Below are positions 26,940-34,084 of a DNA stretch of 64,000 nucleotides, piece by piece. Made by a program: the position numbers and the translations under genes. The notes beneath the pieces are model-generated. The model was given only the letters and a program-made list of their open reading frames with translations, did no database searches and was not told where the DNA came from. Source of the DNA: Streptomyces coffeae (lineage in GTDB: Bacteria; Actinomycetota; Actinomycetes; Streptomycetales; Streptomycetaceae); NCBI RefSeq assembly GCF_016741875.1, contig NZ_JAERRF010000002.1, forward strand, positions 248,001 to 312,000, in the 5' to 3' direction. Positions within the stretch are counted from its first letter, which is position 1. Each line of letters starts with the position of its first letter.

Positions 26940-29683
26940 CTGCGTGCCTCCTCAACCGTGTCACCCTCGTCGTGCGCCCCCGTATGTTCTGTGGCGGAGC
27001 CCCGCGGACCGTGCTCCCGGCCCTCACCGCGCGCGGCGATCTCGGCCTCGGCGTCCCGGCGGCCCTTCATCGCGCCGCGCTGGAAGCCACCGAGTCTGCG
27101 CCGCAGTTCCTCCGCGTCGACCGCGCCGGTCCGCTCCCGCACACCGGGTTCATGGTGTTCCACACTCTTGGGTGTGCGCTTGGGAAGTCCCTTGTCGGTG
27201 CGGGGGTGTTCGGCGGCCCGGGTGTGCTCATCGGGCCCGATGGCGTACGGATCCGTGACCGCGGGGCCCCAGGCGTCCGCGCCCACCGGGCGGATGCCGT
27301 GGCCGCGTACCAGTTCCCCCGTGGTGTTCTGGGGCGCGGCGAACTCGATCGTCCGCTCGGAGGGGTCCTGCGCGGCGGCTGCGGACACGGACGCGGTGGC
27401 GGACTTCGGGGTGCGCCGGGGCAGTACGGGCGGGTCCTCGGCGGTCTCCGGGGCCGGGTGGCCGCGCGGCGGCGTCGGCTCCATGGGGTACTGCTCCTCG
27501 CCCCGGGCCGGGGCCGGGGCCGGGTCCACCGCGGCAGCGGGCACCGAACGCGCAGGGGAGGGAAGGGCGTTGGAGTTGGCCTCGGCCTCCGAACCCGGGA
27601 AGGCGGGCAACCCCACATCACTCCGGACGGCGCCCGCACCGGCCGGTGGCGCGGGCGGCAGCCCGGCGCCCGGCGGACCGGCCGGGAGGATCTTCGTGGG
27701 CAGGACGACGACGGCCGCCACCCCGCCCGGCTGCTGCTCCCGCAGCCGCACCCGGACACCGTGGCGCGCGGCGAGACGGGTCACCACATACAGCCCCAGC
27801 CCCAACGGGTCCTCGGGCCGCGGCCCCTGGCAGTGGTCCGACACCGGATCGGCGAGCCGGTCGTTGAGCTCCGCCCTGCGCTCGGGTGTCATCCCGATGC
27901 CCTCGTCCTGGATGGAGAGCATCACCTCACCGCTCTCCAGCAGCCAGCCGGAGACCTGCACCGGGGCGTCGGGCGGGGAGAACGAGGTGGCGTTCTCCAG
28001 GAGTTCGGCGACGAGGTGGCTGATGCTGTCGGCGGCGTACCCGGCGACCTGGGCGTGCGGCGGCAGCGACTGGATCTGCACCCGGTCGTACCGCTCGACC
28101 TCGCTGATCGAGGCGCGCAGCACATCCAGCAGCGGCACCGGGCCCGGATGGCCGGAGGTGTTCTCCGAGCCCGCGATGACCAGGAGGTTCTCGCTGTAGC
28201 GGCGCATCCCGGTGGCCAGGTGGTCCAGTTGGAAGAGCGTCTGGAGACGGTCGGGGTCCTGCTCCTGCTCCTCCATGCCCTCGATGACGGCGAGCTGCCG
28301 CTCGATCAGACCGAGGGTGCGCAGGGCGAGGCCGACGAAGCTGCCGTGCACCCGGGCCCGCAGCCCCTCCAGCCGGGCCGCCACCTCGTCCCGCTCACGG
28401 CGCAGCGCGTCCCGCTGGTCGGCCAGCCGCTGCCGCTCCCCGACCAGCCGGGTGCGCTCGGCGCCGAGCCCGACGGCGCGCTCCTGGGCGCGCACCGCTG
28501 AGGCGTGGAGCTCGTTGACCGCGCGGACGGCGTCCGCGAACTCGTCGTCGCGGCCGGTCCAGCCGACCGGCTCCTCGGACGTCGGGTCGGCGGCGACCCG
28601 GCGGGTGCCGAGCCGCAGGGCGGCCAGCGGCCGGGTCATCGAGCGGGCGGTCTGGACGCTGATGCCGACGGCCAGCAGCAGGGCGCCGCCGACGAGGGCG
28701 ATCCGCACCTCCAGGGCGGTGACCGCGTCGTCGCGCAGCCGAGCGAGCGTGGTGATCTCGGCCGAGGCCAGAGCGGATTCGACCCCGCGCATCCTGGTGA
28801 TCCGGGCGCTCAGGGCGGCCTCGACCCGGTCCTCGTCGACCTGGAGGTCACCGGCGGACAGCCTGCCCTGGTCGGTGAGGCGGGTGGTGTAGCGCTCGGC
28901 GGCGGTGACTTCGGTGCCGTTGACCGTGCGGTCGTAGGACTCGCGGGCCCGGTCCGGGGCGAGCTGGTGGAAGTCGGCGAGCGCGGACTGCTCGCGTACC
29001 TGGGTCCGCTGGGCGGCGGAGGTCAGCGTGGGCTGGGCACCGCCCCCGGCGAGCGCGGCCGCCAGCAGTCCCCGGGTGGCCGACGCCTGCTCGGTGGCGC
29101 GGCCCAGGGGGCCCAGCGCGGCGGCGCCGGATCCCGTGTCGGCCGGGAGCCTGCGGGTGAGGGTGGCGGAGACCTTGTTCAGCGCCTGGACGGCCGTGGT
29201 GTACGACGTGAAGACGTCGAGGGCCGAGCCATGGCCGGTCAGGGCCTGCTGACGCAGGCGCGGGAGGTTGCCCAGCAGCCTCCGGACGGAGGCGGGGACC
29301 TCCTGGCGCACCTCCTGGACCTGCTGGTCCACCCGGGCACGCTGGCTCTCGGAGACCCCGCCGCCGGAGGCGGTGGTGCGCCCGGCGGCGACATAGGCGG
29401 TCATGACGTCGCGCTCGTCGGCGAGGGAGTGGGCCAGGGCCACCGCGTCACGGTTGGTCCGCGCGAGGCCGACCAGCCGCTGGGCGTCGGTCGAGTCGTC
29501 GAGGGCCATGAGGACGGCCGGGGCACCCGCGCCGAGGACCGCGACGGCGACCAGGGCGATGGACGCGGCCAGGCGGTTGCGGACACGCGCGGGACGCCGC
29601 CGTGCTGTGCCGACCCGAAGGTCCTGAAGGCGTGGCTCGCCGCCCGGTTCGCGCTTGGTGCCCCGAAGCCGCTTCTTCCGCAC
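26936..29683 (-). CDS. Conservon sensor kinase-like protein (CvnA-like)
   Basis: This 915-residue membrane protein has two spans (about 38-60 and 330-350) enclosing an external helical domain, then a HAMP-like linker, a long helix and a HATPase domain (ELLENATSFSPPDAPVQVSG, DEGIGM, GLGLYVVTRLA). No phosphoacceptor His box precedes the ATPase part, as usual for CvnA proteins. The C-terminal 250 residues are Pro/Ala-rich and probably unstructured. It heads the operon cvnA-B-C-D. Confidence 0.9.
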   Translation of the reverse strand: MRKKRLRGTKREPGGEPRLQDLRVGTARRRPARVRNRLAASIALVAVAVLGAGAPAVLMALDDSTDAQRLVGLARTNRDAVALAHSLADERDVMTAYVAAGRTTASGGGVSESQRARVDQQVQEVRQEVPASVRRLLGNLPRLRQQALTGHGSALDVFTSYTTAVQALNKVSATLTRRLPADTGSGAAALGPLGRATEQASATRGLLAAALAGGGAQPTLTSAAQRTQVREQSALADFHQLAPDRARESYDRTVNGTEVTAAERYTTRLTDQGRLSAGDLQVDEDRVEAALSARITRMRGVESALASAEITTLARLRDDAVTALEVRIALVGGALLLAVGISVQTARSMTRPLAALRLGTRRVAADPTSEEPVGWTGRDDEFADAVRAVNELHASAVRAQERAVGLGAERTRLVGERQRLADQRDALRRERDEVAARLEGLRARVHGSFVGLALRTLGLIERQLAVIEGMEEQEQDPDRLQTLFQLDHLATGMRRYSENLLVIAGSENTSGHPGPVPLLDVLRASISEVERYDRVQIQSLPPHAQVAGYAADSISHLVAELLENATSFSPPDAPVQVSGWLLESGEVMLSIQDEGIGMTPERRAELNDRLADPVSDHCQGPRPEDPLGLGLYVVTRLAARHGVRVRLREQQPGGVAAVVVLPTKILPAGPPGAGLPPAPPAGAGAVRSDVGLPAFPGSEAEANSNALPSPARSVPAAAVDPAPAPARGEEQYPMEPTPPRGHPAPETAEDPPVLPRRTPKSATASVSAAAAQDPSERTIEFAAPQNTTGELVRGHGIRPVGADAWGPAVTDPYAIGPDEHTRAAEHPRTDKGLPKRTPKSVEHHEPGVRERTGAVDAEELRRRLGGFQRGAMKGRRDAEAEIAARGEGREHGPRGSATEHTGAHDEGDTVEEARR

Positions 29684-30062
29684 CGGTGCTCACAATCTTT
29701 TCTCGCCCGACCGCTGTGGTTCCAGAGGTGACGACGGATCAACAATTGTGTTTCCCCACCTCTGGTAGGGATTCCGACCCTTTCAGGACGGCTCAGGGGC
29801 GGGCACGCATCACCCACCCGGCCACCCGAACGAGTGAACCGCATTGCGTAGTTGACCACCAACTTTGCGTAGGGGCCATACCCTCCCGCCACCTTTTCCG
29901 GGATTGGAAAAGGCAGGGCCATCCTGGCAAGATGCCCGCCCACACCTTCCCAGACATCGCATTCCCGCCTCAATCCGACAAACATGTGTTTGGTGCGAAC
30001 CATTGTTTTTCTCATCACCCCCGAGAAGGCGGTGTTCGAAAGGGGTCCGGCAGACTGACGGA
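29684..30062. promoter_or_regulatory. Divergent promoter region between conservon and PP2C gene
   Basis: This is a 379-bp region, locally richer in A and T than the flanks. An inverted repeat with 9-base arms CCAGAGGTG (29722-29730) and CACCTCTGG (29757-29765) encloses an ACAATTGT palindrome just upstream of the conservon kinase gene. Further right is a direct repeat TTGCGTAG (29844-29851 and 29865-29872) starting 21 bases apart, bordering a TTGACC box at 29852-29857, then a hairpin-like dyad CCTTTTCC/GGAAAAGG (29892-29899/29906-29913). No small gene was supported. Confidence 0.5.
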
Positions 30063-30833
30063 ATGCGCATCGAACTCGCGACGGCCCCCGGCGATCAGCG
30101 GCGCCCCAACGAGGACTGGGCCTCCGTGGCCCTGCCGGCGTCGGGGCTGGGCGGCTCACTGGTGGTACTGGACGGCGTGACCCCGCCCGAGGGTGACGAC
30201 GGATGCGTCCACGGAGTGCCCTGGTTCACCGCACGGCTGGGTGGCGCACTGCTCGAACTGTCCGGTTCGCAACGGGACATACCGCTGACCGCATGTCTAT
30301 CCGAAGCGATCCGGCGTACCGCGGAAGCACATCGTTCAACCTGTGACCTTAATCACCCACTGACCCCGCAGGCCACGGTGGTCGCCGCCCGCTGGGACGA
30401 CGCACGGGTCGAGCATCTGGTGCTCTCCGACTCCGCGTTGCTCATCGAGCGGACGGACGGCGAGGTGACACCGGTGCTCGACGACCGCATCGACCGGCTG
30501 CGCGCCGCGGGCCACCGGCTGGCCGGACTGCGCAACGCCGAGGGCGGCTTCTTCACGGCCGCCGCCGACCCCGCCGTCTCCGCCAAGGCGGTCACCGGCG
30601 ACCTTCCGCGCACCGGAGTACGGGCGCTGGCGGCGCTCACCGACGGGGCGTCACGCTGGGTGGAGGTGTTCGGCGAGGGCGACTGGACCGCCTGCTTCGC
30701 GCTGCTGCGCAAGGAGGGCCCGCAGGCGCTGATCGACCGGGTGCGCGCGGCGGAGTACGCCGATCCGGACCGGACGGCCTTCCGGCGCGGCAAGGCGCAC
30801 GACGACGCCGCCGTGATCTACGCCGAACTCTGA
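30063..30833 (+). CDS. PP2C-type protein phosphatase
   Basis: This 256-residue protein has PP2C metal-binding positions: RRPNEDW near the N-terminus, LDGV, ALTDGAS and HDDAAV near the end. It probably removes phosphates from Ser/Thr residues of unidentified partners. The ATG at 30063 was chosen because the family begins with this region; the upstream open frame is unlike protein. It reads away from the conservon, so it could act on that pathway, but this is only suggested by position. Confidence 0.8.
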   Translation: MRIELATAPGDQRRPNEDWASVALPASGLGGSLVVLDGVTPPEGDDGCVHGVPWFTARLGGALLELSGSQRDIPLTACLSEAIRRTAEAHRSTCDLNHPLTPQATVVAARWDDARVEHLVLSDSALLIERTDGEVTPVLDDRIDRLRAAGHRLAGLRNAEGGFFTAAADPAVSAKAVTGDLPRTGVRALAALTDGASRWVEVFGEGDWTACFALLRKEGPQALIDRVRAAEYADPDRTAFRRGKAHDDAAVIYAEL

Positions 30834-30953
30834 ACACCCGCCCGGAACCGGGGCCGGCCCCCGCCGCACCCCGATGGCGCACCGGGTAACGCCGTTGCCA
30901 CATCCGCGTCGCCGGATCCGCGCGGCTCGCCGATGCTGACGTATGTGAGTGCC

Positions 30954-31484
30954 CTACTCCTCGCCCCCGCGGGCCGTGTGCCCGGCGTCGTCGGCCTCCT
31001 GCTCGCTGTTCAACCGGCGCAGCAGGCGGGCGAGTTCGGCGACCTCGCTGCGCTCCCACGCGGCGAGGCGGCGGGCGTACCGGGCCCGGCGGGCGCCCCG
31101 GACGGCGCTGAAACGGCTCCGGCCCTCGTCCGTCAGCTCCACCAGGGACGCCCGGCCGTCCGCCGGGTCGGGGGTGCGGATCACCAGACCGAGTCCCTCG
31201 AGCGCGCGCAGCTGACGGCTCATCGTCGCCTTGCCGACGCCGATGTAGCCCGCGAGGTCGGTGGCGCGCTGCGGTCCCGCGTCCTCGAGCCGCATCAGCA
31301 GCCCGTACGCGGCGGATTCCAGATCGGGGTGGACCTTCCGGGCCAATTCCCCGGACGCGGCACGGGCCCGGCGGAGGAAGACGGCCAATTCGCGCTCCAG
31401 GGCCAGGAATGCATGGTCCACGCCGATTCCGCCCATGGCGCCGTCCTCACCCCGCTCAGGGGGCGTTGGCCCGTTGTTGTGCAC
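30954..31484 (-). CDS. MarR-family regulator
   Basis: This 176-residue protein has the winged helix ATDLAGYIGVGKATMSRQLRAL and a wing with TPDPADGRASLVELTD. The start was taken at GTG 31484 with AGAGGG upstream; ATG 31436 is an alternative. A 17-19-base dyad lies 18-36 bases upstream and is probably its own operator. The nearest divergent gene is a lysozyme. Confidence 0.87.
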   Translation of the reverse strand: MHNNGPTPPERGEDGAMGGIGVDHAFLALERELAVFLRRARAASGELARKVHPDLESAAYGLLMRLEDAGPQRATDLAGYIGVGKATMSRQLRALEGLGLVIRTPDPADGRASLVELTDEGRSRFSAVRGARRARYARRLAAWERSEVAELARLLRRLNSEQEADDAGHTARGGEE

Positions 31485-31501
31485 GTCAGAGCCCTCTCCG
31501 C

Positions 31502-31520
31502 ATTTTCACAGGGTGAAAGT
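31502..31520. promoter_or_regulatory. Dyad upstream of MarR gene
   Basis: TTTCAC (31504-31509) and GTGAAA (31513-31518) pair perfectly, with outer A/T matches at 31502 and 31520. It sits directly before the regulator start. Confidence 0.5.
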
Positions 31521-31699
31521 TTCCGCCGGGTGCGGTTGTTGCCGCAGCTCCGCCAGTATTTCGCAGGATTAGACCAACGGCACCACCCCCTCCCCCTTCC
31601 CCGCCCCCATCTACGCCCGTAGCGTCACTTGTGACATGGCTATTCCAACACCCTCTCCCCCACTCCCCCGCTCCCCCACCGAGGCTTCGGAGGCACGCC

Positions 31700-32542
31700 A
31701 TGCCCGTGCACAGACCTGGTTCGACCCGACCCGCCCTGAGTGCGCTGACCGGCATTCTCGCCGCTCTCGCCACCACGACCTTCGCGCTCTCCACCCCGGC
31801 TTCCGCCGCGCCGCGCCCGGACGACATCCCCCATCCCGAGGACGACTGGGCGGGGTCGCAGATAATCAAACACGAGGGCGGCACCACCACCGGCGAGGAA
31901 CCGCCGAGCGTGCTGGCCACCGTCGAAGGTGTCGACGTCAGCAGCCATCAGGGCAGTGTCGCCTGGTCCACACTGTGGAGCAGCGGTGTCCGGTTCGCCT
32001 ATGTCAAGGCGACCGAGGGCACCAGCTACACCAACCCGTACTTCACCCAGCAGTACAACGGCTCGTACAACGTCGGCATGATCCGCGGGGCGTACCACTT
32101 CGCACTGCCGGGCAACTCCACCGGCGCCGCACAGGCCAACTACTTCATCGACCACGGCGGTGGCTGGTCCAAGGACGGCAAGACGCTGCCCGGCGCGCTC
32201 GACATGGAGTACAACCCCTACGGCGCGACCTGCTACGGCAAGAGCGCGAGCGGGATGGTCAGCTGGATCAAGGACTTCACCAGCACCTACCGCTCCCGCA
32301 CCGGACGTGACCCGGTGATCTACACCTCCACCAGCTGGTGGAAGACCTGCACCGGGAACTCCAGCGCCTTCGGCAGCGTCAACCCGCTGTGGATCCCGCG
32401 CTACGGCTCCTCCGTCGGTGAACTCCCGGCGGGCTGGGGCTTCCACACCATCTGGCAGTACACCTCCTCCGGCGCGACCGTCGGTGACCACAACAAGTTC
32501 AACGGCGCCGCGGACCGGCTGAAGGCCCTGGCGAACGGCTGA
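31700..32542 (+). CDS. Secreted GH25 lysozyme (muramidase)
   Basis: This 280-residue enzyme has a signal peptide (1 to about 35, cut near ASA-APRP) and a GH25 fold: GVDVSSHQGSVAW, AYVKATEG, MIRGAYHF, DMEYNPYG with the catalytic acidic pair D and E, and a C-terminal WIPRYG block. It probably cleaves the beta-1,4 link between N-acetylmuramic acid and N-acetylglucosamine in the cell wall. The ATG at 31700 follows GGAGG. Confidence 0.92.
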   Translation: MPVHRPGSTRPALSALTGILAALATTTFALSTPASAAPRPDDIPHPEDDWAGSQIIKHEGGTTTGEEPPSVLATVEGVDVSSHQGSVAWSTLWSSGVRFAYVKATEGTSYTNPYFTQQYNGSYNVGMIRGAYHFALPGNSTGAAQANYFIDHGGGWSKDGKTLPGALDMEYNPYGATCYGKSASGMVSWIKDFTSTYRSRTGRDPVIYTSTSWWKTCTGNSSAFGSVNPLWIPRYGSSVGELPAGWGFHTIWQYTSSGATVGDHNKFNGAADRLKALANG

Positions 32543-32586
32543 CGCGGCGGCCCCCACCCCCATGGCCGGCGCACCCGCCCTCCGGC

Positions 32587-32608
32587 GTACGGACAGGTCT
32601 GTCTGTAC
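32587..32608. promoter_or_regulatory. TetR operator, copy 1
   Basis: GTACGGACAG and CTGTCTGTAC pair around GT (9 of 10 positions) 48 bases before the TetR start. The ACAG-GT-CTGT core recurs twice in front of the reductase gene at 33.9 kb. Confidence 0.75.
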
Positions 32609-32655
32609 GCTGGAGGGCACCGTCCGTCCTGGGCCCCGCCCCGAGGAGCATCACC

Positions 32656-33234
32656 ATGCGCAGCGCCCGCCCCTCCGCCCACGAGCGGATCCTGTCCACA
32701 GCCACCGCCCTGTTCGACGCCCACGGGGTGCGCGGGGTCGGGGTGGACCGGATCATCGCCGAGTCGGGGGTGGCCAAGGCGACGCTGTACGCCCAGTTCG
32801 GCTGCAAGGACGCCCTGGTGGTGGCCTACCTCCGGCAGTGGGACAGCGCATGGCGGCAGGCGCTGAAGGAGGCGGCCGAGGCGGCCGGACCGGATCCGCG
32901 CGACCAGCTCACCGGTCTGTTCGACGCGGTGTGCACCGTCACCGTGCGGGACGGCTTCCGCGGCTGCGCCTTCGTGCGGACCGCCGGGGAGTCGGATCCG
33001 GACAGCGACGCCCACGAGGCCACGGCCGAGCACAAGCGGGCGGTGCGGGCCTGGCTGACCGAGCTGGCCACCACCGCCGGGGCCACCGACCCCGCGGCGC
33101 TGGCGCTCCAGATCTCCGTCCTGCTGGACGGCGTGATGTCCGCGGCCGCGGTGGAGCCCGGGCCGCAGAGCGCGATGGCGGCGAAGGCGGCGACCCGGGA
33201 ATTGGTCGCGCTCGCCTGCCCGGCGCGGAGCTGA
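32656..33234 (+). CDS. TetR-family regulator controlling a quinone reductase
   Basis: This 192-residue protein has an N-terminal helix-turn-helix (RILSTATALFDAHGV, then ESGVAKATLYAQFG) and a ligand-binding domain with a Cys in the GFRGCAFVRT stretch. It starts at ATG 32656 behind CGAGGAGC. It is convergent with the NAD(P)H oxidoreductase gene, and matching operators occur upstream of both genes, so this regulator probably represses both itself and the reductase. Confidence 0.88.
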   Translation: MRSARPSAHERILSTATALFDAHGVRGVGVDRIIAESGVAKATLYAQFGCKDALVVAYLRQWDSAWRQALKEAAEAAGPDPRDQLTGLFDAVCTVTVRDGFRGCAFVRTAGESDPDSDAHEATAEHKRAVRAWLTELATTAGATDPAALALQISVLLDGVMSAAAVEPGPQSAMAAKAATRELVALACPARS

Positions 33235-33252
33235 CCGCGACGGACGCGGCGA

Positions 33253-33282
33253 AGGGCCCGACCGCGGTCGCGGTCAGGCCCT
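33253..33282. terminator. Bidirectional hairpin between TetR and reductase genes
   Basis: Outer AGGGCC/GGCCCT and inner GACCGC/GCGGTC stems, with one mismatched pair between them, lie between convergent genes. Confidence 0.6.
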
Positions 33283-33301
33283 GTGCCGCGGAACGGACCG
33301 G

Positions 33302-33853
33302 TCAGACGGCGGCGAACTCGGGCTCCCGCACCGCGCCGGAGGCCAGCAGCGCGCGATAGCGCTCCTGGTGCCCGGCCAGTCCCGCGTCGTCCAGCTCCGG
33401 CACCCCGTGGAGCAGATACGGCTCCTCGTAGCGCAGCCCGGTCATCCGGGCCGTGGCCTCCAGCGGCCTGAGCAGTTCGGCGACCGTATAGCGGTTGACC
33501 CCCTCGGGTCCGTAGTGCTCCTCCCCGCCCCCCAGTGACGTGGCGACCAGCAGCGACTTGCCGTGCAGCGCGGTGCCACCGGTGCCGTAGGCCCAGCCGT
33601 GCAGGAAGACCTCGTCCATCCACTTCTTGAGCAGCGGCGGCACCGAGTACCAGTAGAAGGGGAACTGGAGCACGATCCGATCGTGCTCCAGCAGCAGCCG
33701 CTGCTCCCGCTCCACGTCGAGCGTGAGATCGGGATACGCGGCGTACAGGTCGTGGACCGCGACGCCGTCCACCGGCCGGGCAGCCTCGGCGAGCGCGGCG
33801 TTGACGCGGGAGGCGGCGAGGTCGGGGTGGGCCAGGACAACGAGGGTGCGCAA
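33302..33853 (-). CDS. NAD(P)H oxidoreductase, flavodoxin-like (KefF/quinone reductase type)
   Basis: This 183-residue protein has the NQO1/KefF pattern RTLVVLAHPD at the start and FPFYWYSVPPLLKKWMDEVF, then GKSLLVATSLGG for FMN/NAD(P) contact. Such proteins reduce quinones or nitroaromatics with two electrons. The TTG at 33853 follows GGAGGA and was preferred over the longer frame from 33955, which crosses the operators. Two matching TetR sites lie 75-122 bases upstream. Confidence 0.85.
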   Translation of the reverse strand: MRTLVVLAHPDLAASRVNAALAEAARPVDGVAVHDLYAAYPDLTLDVEREQRLLLEHDRIVLQFPFYWYSVPPLLKKWMDEVFLHGWAYGTGGTALHGKSLLVATSLGGGEEHYGPEGVNRYTVAELLRPLEATARMTGLRYEEPYLLHGVPELDDAGLAGHQERYRALLASGAVREPEFAAV

Positions 33854-33927
33854 CGGTTCCTCCGAGGGTTTCCGTGAGAGCCATGGACGGCGGGGAAGGG
33901 CCGGGGAGCCGCGGGCATTCCCCGGAC

Positions 33928-33941
33928 AGACAGGTCTGTCT
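33928..33941. promoter_or_regulatory. TetR operator, copy 2
   Basis: AGACAG and CTGTCT form a perfect 6-2-6 palindrome, with the same core as the site in front of the TetR gene at 32.6 kb. Confidence 0.7.
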
Positions 33942-33961
33942 ATTCTGCGGTGCACGCTACC

Positions 33962-33975
33962 AGACAGACCTGTCT
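33962..33975. promoter_or_regulatory. TetR operator, copy 3
   Basis: AGACAG and CTGTCT form a perfect 6-2-6 palindrome, 34 bases from copy 2 and so about three helical turns away on the same DNA face. Confidence 0.7.
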
Positions 33976-34031
33976 AGCTGCCATGGCATCCCGGCCCACC
34001 GCACGGTCGTCGGGGCCCGGACGGGCCGCGA

Positions 34032-34061
34032 CCCGGAACCCCGTCCACACGGGGTTCCGGG
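34032..34061. terminator. Terminator after lon
   Basis: Perfect 13-base arms CCCGGAACCCCGT (34032-34044) and ACGGGGTTCCGGG (34049-34061) with a 4-base loop lie just after the lon stop on the minus strand. Confidence 0.85.
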
Positions 34062-34084
34062 CCGCTGTGCCCCGGCGGTGTCCG

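Noticed and set aside
31624..31635. GTCAC-TT-GTGAC palindrome before the lysozyme, resembling a Crp half-site pair
   Set aside because: Arms are short and the order and spacing do not match the Crp consensus.
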